Translations under genes and position numbers: made by a program | Shown: positions 1 to 5,314 of the stretch, in pieces | How positions within the stretch are numbered: the first letter of the stretch is position 1 | Layout of the letters: each line of letters starts with the position of its first letter | The notes under the pieces: generated by a model | Database searches by the model: none | What the model saw: only the letters and a program-made list of their open reading frames with translations | Told to the model about the DNA's origin: nothing | NCBI GenBank assembly: GCA_027322375.1 | Contig: DAHVRS010000167.1 | Span: 1-8,469 of the forward strand | From: Brachybacterium sp. | Lineage (GTDB): Bacteria; Actinomycetota; Actinomycetes; Actinomycetales; Dermabacteraceae | DNA: 8,469 bases | Direction: 5' to 3'

Positions 1-345
1 GCCGAGCACGTGAGCGTGCACGTGGAAGACGGTCTGGCCGGCGCCGGCGCCGGTGTTGAAGATGAGGCGGAAGTCGCCGTCGGCGAGCTCGCTGGCGACC
101 TTCCCCGCCACGGTGGTGACGTGGGCGAGCAGCTGCGGGTCGGCGGCAAGCTCGGTGACGTCGCGGGAATGATCGCGGGGGACGACGAGGACGTGCACGG
201 GTGCCTGCGGATGGAGGTCCCTGAAGGCGATCACACGGTCATCCTCATGCACCCGCTCGGAGGGGATCTGCCCGGCGATGATCCTGCAGAAGATGCACTC
301 GGGATCGTGACGCAGTGTGTCGTGCTCGTTGACGCTCATACCCAT
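1..345 (-). CDS. HIT-family (HINT-like) nucleotide hydrolase, partial at C-terminus
   Basis: The 115 visible codons read MGMSVNEHDT and onward without a stop to the window edge, so the C-terminus is missing. The N-terminal CIFCRIIAGQIPSE (residues 17-30), FRDLHPQAPVHVLVVP (41-56) and the histidine triad HVHAHV (108-113) are hallmarks of the HINT branch of the HIT superfamily. These cytosolic enzymes cleave nucleoside phosphoramidates and related nucleotides, with the middle histidine (H110 here) as nucleophile. Two in-frame ATG codons sit at 345 and 339. Neither has a Shine-Dalgarno sequence. A TAGACT -10 hexamer ends 7 bases before the 345 ATG, which favours that start on a leaderless mRNA. 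In actinomycetes a HIT gene often follows rsmE and precedes phoH, so the next gene off the window may be phoH (inference). The divergent neighbour is the FMN reductase gene. Confidence 0.93.
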   Translation of the reverse strand, partial: MGMSVNEHDTLRHDPECIFCRIIAGQIPSERVHEDDRVIAFRDLHPQAPVHVLVVPRDHSRDVTELAADPQLLAHVTTVAGKVASELADGDFRLIFNTGAGAGQTVFHVHAHVLG

Positions 346-352
346 GGGCGCG

Positions 353-358
353 AGTCTA
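353..358 (-). promoter_or_regulatory. Candidate -10 box for the HIT gene (leaderless)
   Basis: On the minus strand TAGACT matches the actinobacterial TAnnnT -10 pattern and is followed by 7 bases and then the ATG at 345. Transcription would start at or next to the A of that ATG. A poor -35 candidate, TGAGCA, lies at 376-381 with a 17-base spacer. The 100-base gap 346-445 between the divergent HIT and FMN reductase genes must hold both promoters. Its most AT-rich part (about 421-445) lies next to the reductase start, but I could not pick a convincing -10 there. Confidence 0.5.
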
Positions 359-445
359 CGGGAGCGGGGCAGTCCTGCTCAGGGCCGCGACGCACGCCAC
401 TCCCGATTGGGGAACATCCCGAAGATATGAGAAGTTTCAAGCACT

Positions 446-988
446 ATGACGACACTCGGAATCCTCCTCAGCAGCGCTCGCCCCAACCGTGTGGGAGAGG
501 CCGTGGCCCAGTGGGTCGCCGCCTCCGCGGGTGACCGCTTCGAGATCGATCTCATCGACCTGCGCGAGATCGCGCTGCCCTCCTTCGACGAGCCCTCCTC
601 CCCGAAGGCCGGCGAGGAGAAGACCACCGACCACGCCCGCAGCTGGGGCGAGCGGATCGCCGCGCTCGACGCGATCGTGATCCTCACCCCGCAGTACAAC
701 GGCTCCTACCCCGGTGCGCTGAAGAACGCGATCGACTTCCTCTACGCCGAGTGGAACGGTCTGCCGACGGCGCTCGTCGGCTACGGCTGGGGCGCCGCGA
801 ACGAGGTGCTGCCGCTGCTGGAGACCCTCATGAGCCGGGTCGACGCGGACGTCGTCGCCTCGATCGGGCTGGGCTTCCGCGAGGACCTCTCCGTCGAGGG
901 CGAGCTGTTCGTCACCGAGGAGAAGCTCCAGGCCCTCGCCGAGGCGCTCACCGCCCTCGAGGCGAAGGCGCTCGCCCCCGTCTCCTGA
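446..988 (+). CDS. NADPH-dependent FMN reductase family protein
   Basis: This 180-residue protein has the flavodoxin-like fold signature of the FMN_red family. An N-terminal strand leads into a phosphate-binding loop, ILLSSARPNRVGEAVA (residues 6-21). The hallmark TPQYNGSYPGALKNAIDFL (81-99) follows, then VGYGWGAANEVLPLLETLM (111-129), matching the family's flavin-contacting glycine segment. Members are soluble homodimers that use NAD(P)H to reduce FMN, quinones, azo dyes or chromate. The physiological substrate cannot be told from sequence. Length is normal for the family. The ATG at 446 is preceded by GAGAAG at 429-434, a weak ribosome site with an 11-base spacer. The gene stands alone on the plus strand between two minus-strand genes, rsmE and the HIT gene, which are commonly co-linear in actinomycetes, and it ends in its own terminator. 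It is likely a local insertion into that block (inference). Confidence 0.92.
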   Translation: MTTLGILLSSARPNRVGEAVAQWVAASAGDRFEIDLIDLREIALPSFDEPSSPKAGEEKTTDHARSWGERIAALDAIVILTPQYNGSYPGALKNAIDFLYAEWNGLPTALVGYGWGAANEVLPLLETLMSRVDADVVASIGLGFREDLSVEGELFVTEEKLQALAEALTALEAKALAPVS

Positions 989-1007
989 GCCCACCCCTTA
1001 CTTCTTC

Positions 1008-1044
1008 GGACCCCGTCGGCGCACAGCGTCGACGGGGTCCTTCG
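1008..1044 (+). terminator. Intrinsic-type terminator after the FMN reductase gene
   Basis: GGACCCCGTCG (1008-1018) pairs perfectly with CGACGGGGTCC (1030-1040). The loop can continue pairing through G1019-U1029, C1020-G1028, G1021-C1027 and C1022-G1026, giving about 15 pairs with a 3-base loop. The tail is TTCGTCGT, a weak U-tract as usual in high-GC actinomycetes. The G-U pair favours the plus-strand transcript. The element lies between convergent genes and may also limit read-through from rsmE. Confidence 0.75.
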
Positions 1045-1091
1045 TCGTGCGGGGTCTGGTTGCTTGGGGGCGGACGACCTGAGTAGAGGGC

Positions 1092-1880
1092 TCAGCCCCA
1101 GCGGCCGACGAGCGCGCTCAGCACCGCGAGCGCGGCGGGCCCGGCGGTGGAGGTGCGCAGCACCTCGGGGCCGAGCAGGACGCTGCGCGCCCCGGCCTTG
1201 CGCAGGGCCGCGAGTTCGCTCTCGTCGATCCCGCCCTCGGGGCCGACGACCACCACGATCTCCTCGATTCCTGCCTCACTCGCGCCACGCAGCTCGTCGG
1301 CGAGGCTCATGAGCCCGACGGACTCCTGCTCGTGCAGGACGAGCACGAGGGCGCCCTCGGCTCTGCGGGAGCGCAGGTCCTCGACCAGTGCGCTCGTGGT
1401 CACGGGCGCGTCGACGGCGGGGATCCCCGGCCGACGGCACTGCTTCACGGCGGCGCGCGTGGTCGCCTCCCACTTCGCGCGGCCCTTGGTGAGCTTGTCC
1501 CCGCGCCACACGGACACGGACCGCTTCGCGATCCAGGGCACGATCCGGTCCGCGCCGAGCTCGGTCGCGGACTCGACCGCCTGCTCGTCACGGCCGCCGG
1601 TGGCGAGCGCCTGGACGAGCGCGAGGCGGGGCAGGCGCTGCACCGCGACCGACGGTGCCTCGAGCAGGCGCAGATCCAGCTGCTCCTTCCGGGCGGCGGT
1701 CACCTCGGCGAGAACCTGACGGCCCTCCGCGTCAGTGAGCAGCAGCTGCTCCCCCACGCCGATCCGGGCGACCTTCGCAGCGTGGCGGCCCTCCTCCCCC
1801 GCGAGCGTCAGGGCGTCGCCCTCATGGGCGTGCGCGAGCGCATCGTCGAGGATGAGGAAGGCAGGCGGCGTGGTGGGCAT
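1092..1880 (-). CDS. rsmE: 16S rRNA (uracil(1498)-N3)-methyltransferase RsmE
   Basis: RsmE uses S-adenosylmethionine to methylate N3 of U1498 in 16S rRNA, in the decoding region of the assembled 30S subunit. The 262-residue protein has the expected N-terminal PUA-like domain (about residues 1-80, with GRHAAKVARIGVGEQLLLTD at 31-50). A C-terminal SPOUT (trefoil-knot) methyltransferase domain follows. Its marks are ATELGADRIVPW (105-116), VKQCRRPGIPAV (145-156), VVGPEGGIDESELAAL (211-226) and the knot segment LLGPEVLRTSTAGPAALAVL (235-254). In other bacteria the knot usually reads LRTETA; LRTSTA is, from memory, common in actinobacterial members. The ATG at 1880 has GGAG 7 bases upstream, and the gene begins 14 bases after the dnaJ stop. 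It is therefore the third gene of the hrcA operon and probably heat-inducible with it. Confidence 0.96.
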   Translation of the reverse strand: MPTTPPAFLILDDALAHAHEGDALTLAGEEGRHAAKVARIGVGEQLLLTDAEGRQVLAEVTAARKEQLDLRLLEAPSVAVQRLPRLALVQALATGGRDEQAVESATELGADRIVPWIAKRSVSVWRGDKLTKGRAKWEATTRAAVKQCRRPGIPAVDAPVTTSALVEDLRSRRAEGALVLVLHEQESVGLMSLADELRGASEAGIEEIVVVVGPEGGIDESELAALRKAGARSVLLGPEVLRTSTAGPAALAVLSALVGRWG

Positions 1881-1894
1881 GGTCTCGCTCCGGT

Positions 1895-3028
1895 TCAGAG
1901 GTCCCGGAGGCGCTCGCGGAGCTTCGCGAACGGTCCCTTCTGGCCCTTGTGGCGGCGTGGCGCCTCCTCGCCGCGCAGGGCGGCGAACTGCTCGAGCAGC
2001 TCGCGCTGCTCGTCGGTGAGGGTGGTGGGGACGTCCACGTCGAGGACCACGCGGATGTCGCCGCGGCGCTCGCGGCGCAGCGGGGTGACGCCGAGGCCCT
2101 TCAGCGTGATCTCCTGACCGGGCTGGGCGCCGGGACGGATGTCGAGCTCCTGCTCACCGTCGAAGGTGTCCAGCGGGATCGTCGCGCCGAGCGCGGCGGT
2201 GGTCATCGGGACTGACAGGGTGGTGACGAGGTCGTCGCCGTCGCGGTCGAACATCTCGTGATCGGCGACGGACAGCTCCACGAAGAGGTCGCCGGAGGGG
2301 CCGCCGGCTTCGCCGGTCTCACCCTCGCCGCGCAGCTGGATGCGGGTGCCGTTCTCGACGCCGGAGGGGATGCGCACGGTGACGGTGCGCTCGGTCGCGG
2401 TGCGGCCGTGGCCGGAGCAGGAGGTGCAGGGGCTCTCGATGACGTCTCCGTGGCCCTCGCAGGTGGGGCAGGGCGCCGTGGTGACCATCTGCCCGAGCAG
2501 GGACTGCTGGACGCGCTGGACGTGGCCGGAGCCGTTGCAGGCGGTGCAGCGGGTGGGGCTGGTGCCAGGCTCGCAGCAGGAGCCGGAGCAGCGCTCGCAC
2601 AGCACGGCGGTGCGGAAGGTGACCTGCTCCTCGGTGCCGAAGACCACGTCGCGCAACTCGATGCGGACGCGGCGCAGCACGTCGCCGCCGCGGCGCTGGC
2701 GCGGCACGGGGCCCTGGGAGCGGCCGCGCATGCCGGTGGCACCGGCGAACATGTCGAAGATGTCGTTGACGTCGAAGCCGCCGCCGAAACCACCGGGGAA
2801 GCCGCCACCGCCCATTCCCGGGCCGCCGCCCATGTCGTACTGGCGGCGCTTGTCCGCATGGGAGAGGGTCTCGTAGGCCTGGGAGACGCGCTTGAACTTC
2901 TCGGCCGCGTCCGGGTCCGGGTTCACGTCTGGGTGGAGGGTGCGGGCGAGCTTGCGGTACGCCTTCTTGATCTCCTCGGTGGAGGCCTCGCGGGAGACCC
3001 CGAGCAGGTCGTAGTAGTCGTCGTTCAC
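1895..3028 (-). CDS. dnaJ: Chaperone DnaJ (DnaJ2 type, HrcA-linked)
   Basis: DnaJ is the Hsp40 co-chaperone that delivers unfolded proteins to DnaK and stimulates its ATPase. All type I parts are present in 377 residues: a J domain (about 5-66, with HPD at 32-34), a short Gly/Phe-rich linker (67-84), four zinc motifs, a C-terminal substrate-binding region and the Lys/Arg-rich tail. The zinc motifs are CERCSGSC (144-151), CTACNGSG (161-168), CPTCEGHG (187-194) and CTSCSGHG (201-208). The first departs from CxxCxGxG because its last glycine is Cys151, followed by Cys152. The start is a GTG at 3028, chosen because the J domain begins at once; AAGGA lies 11 bases upstream. The gene lies 68 bases after hrcA and has no dnaK or grpE beside it. 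Actinomycetes usually keep a second dnaJ with dnaK-grpE-hspR, so this is the DnaJ2 paralogue (inference). Confidence 0.97.
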   Translation of the reverse strand: MNDDYYDLLGVSREASTEEIKKAYRKLARTLHPDVNPDPDAAEKFKRVSQAYETLSHADKRRQYDMGGGPGMGGGGFPGGFGGGFDVNDIFDMFAGATGMRGRSQGPVPRQRRGGDVLRRVRIELRDVVFGTEEQVTFRTAVLCERCSGSCCEPGTSPTRCTACNGSGHVQRVQQSLLGQMVTTAPCPTCEGHGDVIESPCTSCSGHGRTATERTVTVRIPSGVENGTRIQLRGEGETGEAGGPSGDLFVELSVADHEMFDRDGDDLVTTLSVPMTTAALGATIPLDTFDGEQELDIRPGAQPGQEITLKGLGVTPLRRERRGDIRVVLDVDVPTTLTDEQRELLEQFAALRGEEAPRRHKGQKGPFAKLRERLRDL

Positions 3029-3074
3029 GGAGATGAATGTCCTTAGCGGGAGACTGGGGGCGTGCTGTCGGGCA

Positions 3075-3089
3075 GGGCCGGGACGGCCC
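3075..3089 (-). other. Small GC hairpin between hrcA and dnaJ
   Basis: GGGCCG (3075-3080) and CGGCCC (3084-3089) form a 6-pair, all-GC stem with a 3-base loop in the 68-base hrcA-dnaJ gap. No U-tract follows on the minus strand, so it is unlikely to stop transcription outright. It could be a partial terminator, an RNA processing or stability element, or chance in GC-rich DNA. Confidence 0.3.
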
Positions 3090-3096
3090 GCGACTG

Positions 3097-4098
3097 CTAC
3101 TCGAGGTAGCGGGAGATGTACCGGGCGATCGCCTGCACGGTGGAGATCCCGGCGACGTAGTCCATGCGACTGGGGCCGAGGATCGCGAGGTGGGAGCCGG
3201 CGCCGTAACCCGCACCGACCACAGCGGCCTGGTGCAGGGCGCGGTCGCGCAGCTCGGACCCGATGCGCACCTCGACCGCGCCCGGGGAGGCGTGCATCTC
3301 GGTGAACAGGCGCAGCAGCACCAGCTGCTCCTCGAGCACGTCCAGGAGCGGTTCGACGTCCCGGGCGAAGTCCTCGGAGGAGCGGGCGATGTTCGCGGTG
3401 CCGGCCATCATGATGCGGTCCTCGGCGCGGGTCGCGGCCAGAGCCGCGAGCGCCTCGGAGACCTCGGCCGCGGCGGGCCGCTCCGGCACCGGCAGGGACT
3501 CGAGGTAGTCGGTGAGCGGGGCGGCGAGAGCGGTGACCTCGCGCCCGGCGACGGCGCGGTTGAGCTGGTCGCGCAGGCCCGCGTAGTACTCGGCGGGCCG
3601 CCCGGCGGCGACCGGGATGGTGCGCTGATCGACCCGACCGGACTCGAGGATCAGCACCACGAGCAGCAGCGAGTCCGCGACCTTCACGAGCTCGACGTGA
3701 CGAATGCGGGCCTGGCGGCGAGCCGGATACTGCACCATCGCGACCTGCTGGGTGAGCTGGGCGAGCAGGCGCACCGTGCGGGCCAGCAGCTCCTCCACGT
3801 CGCCGGCGTCCTCGAGGAGGACGCGGATCGCGCGGCGCTCGGGGGCCGAGAGCGGCTTGATCCTCGCGACGTGGTCCACGAAGGTGCGATAGCCCTTGTC
3901 AGTGGGGACACGTCCGGCGGAGGTGTGGGGCTGATGGATCAGCCCCTCCTCCTCGAGCAGCGACATGTCATTGCGCACGGTCGCGGCGGAGACGCCGAGC
4001 TCGTGACGCTCCAGGAGCGACTTCGAGCCGACGGGTTCGCGCGTGGCGACGTAGTCCTCGACGATCGCGCCGAGGATCTGGAGCTTGCGGGGGTCCAT
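3097..4098 (-). CDS. hrcA: Heat-inducible transcription repressor HrcA
   Basis: HrcA is the dimeric repressor of class I heat-shock genes and binds the CIRCE inverted repeat. Its activity in other bacteria depends on the GroEL chaperonin. The 333-residue protein opens with [17 protein letters not shown] and a winged helix-turn-helix. The wing carries the family signature [15 protein letters not shown] at residues 57-71, preceded by [20 protein letters not shown] (35-54). The remaining two thirds match the HrcA inserted and GAF-like dimer region, ending in [18 protein letters not shown]. The ATG at 4098 is preferred because AGGAGG lies 8 bases upstream. An in-frame GTG at 4107 would add three residues and cannot be excluded. 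A longer frame starting at 4173 would put coding sequence over the CIRCE operator and is unlikely. It heads the operon hrcA-dnaJ-rsmE and should repress itself. Confidence 0.97.
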   Translation of the reverse strand: MDPRKLQILGAIVEDYVATREPVGSKSLLERHELGVSAATVRNDMSLLEEEGLIHQPHTSAGRVPTDKGYRTFVDHVARIKPLSAPERRAIRVLLEDAGDVEELLARTVRLLAQLTQQVAMVQYPARRQARIRHVELVKVADSLLLVVLILESGRVDQRTIPVAAGRPAEYYAGLRDQLNRAVAGREVTALAAPLTDYLESLPVPERPAAAEVSEALAALAATRAEDRIMMAGTANIARSSEDFARDVEPLLDVLEEQLVLLRLFTEMHASPGAVEVRIGSELRDRALHQAAVVGAGYGAGSHLAILGPSRMDYVAGISTVQAIARYISRYLE

Positions 4099-4101
4099 CT
4101 C

Positions 4102-4123
4102 GCTCACCTCCTGCTCACCTCCT
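4102..4123 (-). repeat. Tandem duplication of the hrcA Shine-Dalgarno sequence
   Basis: On the minus strand the 11-base unit AGGAGGTGAGC occurs twice back to back directly upstream of hrcA, and each copy holds a perfect AGGAGG. The proximal copy is 8 bases from the ATG at 4098. The distal copy is 10 bases from an in-frame GTG at 4107 that lies inside the proximal copy. Confidence 0.85.
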
Positions 4124-4163
4124 GCGCTGCGTCCTTCGAGTCGGGGCCCGTCCGGCCCGGTCC

Positions 4164-4193
4164 AGATTGGCACTCAACCATGCCAAGTGCCAA
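4164..4193 (-). promoter_or_regulatory. Candidate hrcA operon promoter overlapping CIRCE
   Basis: On the minus strand TTGGCA (4188-4193) matches TTGACA at five of six positions. After an 18-base spacer, CAATCT (4164-4169) fits the core A and T positions of TAnnnT. The whole promoter lies on the CIRCE palindrome, so bound HrcA would block RNA polymerase. The 5' leader would be about 60 bases. Confidence 0.5.
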
Positions 4194-4194
4194 T
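4166..4194. promoter_or_regulatory. CIRCE operator (HrcA binding site)
   Basis: TTGGCACTC (4167-4175), 9 bases, AAGTGCCAA (4185-4193). The arms extend one more pair with A4166 and T4194. The family consensus is TTAGCACTC-N9-GAGTGCTAA. The TTGGCACTC form with the compensating CC in the other arm is a normal GC-rich variant. Only the innermost base of the right arm (A instead of G) breaks the symmetry. The site lies 67 bases upstream of the hrcA ATG, in the divergent gap to the DUF3097 gene, and its cognate repressor is encoded next to it. Confidence 0.95.
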
Positions 4195-4241
4195 CCTACG
4201 CGTCCCCGGCGTGCTTCGCGGGGAGGCGTTCGCCACCGGTG

Positions 4242-4247
4242 TACGGT
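4242..4247 (+). promoter_or_regulatory. Candidate -10 box for the DUF3097 gene (leaderless)
   Basis: TACGGT fits TAnnnT and is followed by 7 bases and then the GTG at 4255, the same geometry as the HIT gene. No Shine-Dalgarno sequence lies at a useful distance; GGGAGG at 4221-4226 is about 28 bases away. No good -35 is visible. An imperfect inverted repeat, TCCCCG (4203-4208) with CGGGGA (4219-4224), lies where a -35 or regulator site would be. CIRCE ends about 60 bases upstream of the predicted transcript start, too far to overlap the core promoter. Confidence 0.45.
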
Positions 4248-4254
4248 GTCGCGC

Positions 4255-5130
4255 GTGCCTGCTGACTTCCCCGACCGGTACGGGCGTGACGTGCTGTCCT
4301 CCGCCCCTCCAGCCCATCATCGTCGCCGCCCCATGGCCCGCGAGGTGCCCGCACGGCGGGACCTGGTCGTCGAGGAGGCCTCGACCGGATTCACCGGCGC
4401 GGTGACGCGCGTCGAGAAGATCGCCGGGGAGCTCGTGGTCGAGCTCGAGGGTCCCCGCGGCGTGCGGCGCACCTTCCCGCTGGGCCCGGGCTTCATGATC
4501 GACGGAAACCCCGTCGTGCTCACGCGCGCCGTGGCTCAGGCCACGCCGGTCCGCAAGCGCTCCGCCTCCGGCTCCGTCTATGTGGAGGGGGCGAAGGCCC
4601 GCACTGCGCGGGCGAGCCGCATCTGGGTCGAGGGCACGCATGATGCGGAGCTGATCCAGAAGGTGTGGGGCCACGACCTGCGCATCGAGGGGATCGTCGT
4701 CGAGCAGCTCGAGGGCGCCGACAATCTCGTCGAGCGGGTCCAGGAGTTCGGTCCCGCCCCGGGACGCCGCCTCGGGATCCTCGTGGACCATCTCGTGAAG
4801 GGCTCGAAGGAGTCCCGGATCGCTGCGGAGGTCATGGCGCTTCCGGGTGCCCGCGGGAATGTCGCCGTGCTCGGCCATCCGTATGTGGATGTGTGGCAGG
4901 CAGTCAAGCCTGCCCGGGTGGGCCTGCGCGAATGGCCGCACATCCCCCGCGGCACCGACATCAAGGTGGGTTCCCTCGCCGCGCTCGGCTGGCCGCACGA
5001 GGACAAGGCCGATATCGGGCTGGGCTGGAAGCGGATCCTCTCCACCGTGCGCTCCTACGCCGACGTCGAGCCGACGCTCTCGGGACGGATCGAAGAGCTC
5101 ATCGACTTCGTCACCGTCGACCATTCCTGA
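4255..5130 (+). CDS. DUF3097 family protein, function unknown
   Basis: I recognise the conserved actinobacterial DUF3097 family, which has no established function. The 291-residue soluble protein begins VPADFPDRYGRDVL, the normal N-terminus of the family. It continues with a small beta-rich part (LVVEEASTGFTGAVTRVEK, 37-55, to about 90) and a core. The core has SRIWVEGTHDAELIQKVWG (121-139), GRRLGILVDHLVKGSKESRI (170-189), VLGHPYVDVWQAVKP (205-219) and a C-terminal GRIEELIDFVT (277-287). The VEGxHD and LVDHL segments resemble Toprim nuclease motifs (inference). The GTG at 4255 is preferred: it starts at the conserved N-terminus and has a -10 box 7 bases upstream. An in-frame GTG at 4246 overlaps that box. 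The open frame runs far upstream only as the shadow of hrcA. The gene is divergent from hrcA across the CIRCE region. Confidence 0.9.
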   Translation: MPADFPDRYGRDVLSSAPPAHHRRRPMAREVPARRDLVVEEASTGFTGAVTRVEKIAGELVVELEGPRGVRRTFPLGPGFMIDGNPVVLTRAVAQATPVRKRSASGSVYVEGAKARTARASRIWVEGTHDAELIQKVWGHDLRIEGIVVEQLEGADNLVERVQEFGPAPGRRLGILVDHLVKGSKESRIAAEVMALPGARGNVAVLGHPYVDVWQAVKPARVGLREWPHIPRGTDIKVGSLAALGWPHEDKADIGLGWKRILSTVRSYADVEPTLSGRIEELIDFVTVDHS

Positions 5131-5163
5131 GCGCCGCCCCGACGCTGCTCCTGCCGCGGCGCT
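5130..5163 (+). terminator. Possible hairpin terminator after the DUF3097 gene
   Basis: AGCGCCGC (5130-5137) pairs with GCGGCGCT (5156-5163) in an 8-pair stem with an 18-base loop that starts at the stop codon. A 10-base palindrome, GGCAGCTGCC, follows at 5164-5173. There is no U-tract, so termination here would be inefficient or Rho-dependent. Confidence 0.35.
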
Positions 5164-5193
5164 GGCAGCTGCCCGCCGTCAGACTTCCGGACC

Positions 5194-5207
5194 GGGGGTT
5201 ATCCCCC
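5194..5207. other. Perfect inverted repeat GGGGG-TTAT-CCCCC
   Basis: A five-base all-G arm and a five-base all-C arm enclose TTAT, about 60-73 bases upstream of the predicted transcript start of the DUF4870 gene. It could be a protein binding site for that promoter or a short hairpin closing the DUF3097 transcript. Nothing in the sequence decides between these. Confidence 0.4.
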
Positions 5208-5254
5208 ACCTGGTTCGGCGGTTCACTGCGATGCACCGACGGTGGGCATATTTC

Positions 5255-5260
5255 TAGACT
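5255..5260 (+). promoter_or_regulatory. Candidate -10 box for the DUF4870 gene
   Basis: TAGACT, identical to the box of the HIT gene, lies in the AT-rich stretch ATATTTCTAGACT of an otherwise GC-rich gap. Transcription would start near A5267, leaving a leader of about 48 bases. That leader holds the ribosome site GGAGGG (5298-5303, 11 bases from the ATG at 5315). No clear -35 is present. Confidence 0.55.
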
Positions 5261-5314
5261 CGAACCATCGACCACGACGCCGGCCCTGACCGGCACCGGA
5301 GGGAAGAAGGAATC

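Noticed and set aside
10..534. Plus-strand open frame at the left end
   Set aside because: It is opposite the HIT gene and runs into the FMN reductase gene in another frame, with no recognisable domain.
2258..3046. Plus-strand open frame opposite dnaJ
   Set aside because: Its Gly/Ala/Asp-rich low-complexity product is the expected shadow of GC-rich dnaJ codons.
4099..4173. HrcA start at 4173
   Set aside because: It would make the CIRCE operator coding and ignores the perfect AGGAGG 8 bases before the ATG at 4098.
3037..4254. Plus-strand open frame extending the DUF3097 gene far upstream
   Set aside because: It is the mirror of hrcA in GC-rich codons, crosses the CIRCE operator and has no family resemblance; the DUF3097 N-terminus begins at 4255.
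4174..5124. Minus-strand 316-codon open frame opposite the DUF3097 gene
   Set aside because: No conserved motif, and it would run across the hrcA control region; it is a codon-bias shadow.
5199..5207. TTATCCCCC as a DnaA box
   Set aside because: It differs from TTATCCACA at two positions, is a single copy, and there is no origin-type gene or cluster of boxes nearby.
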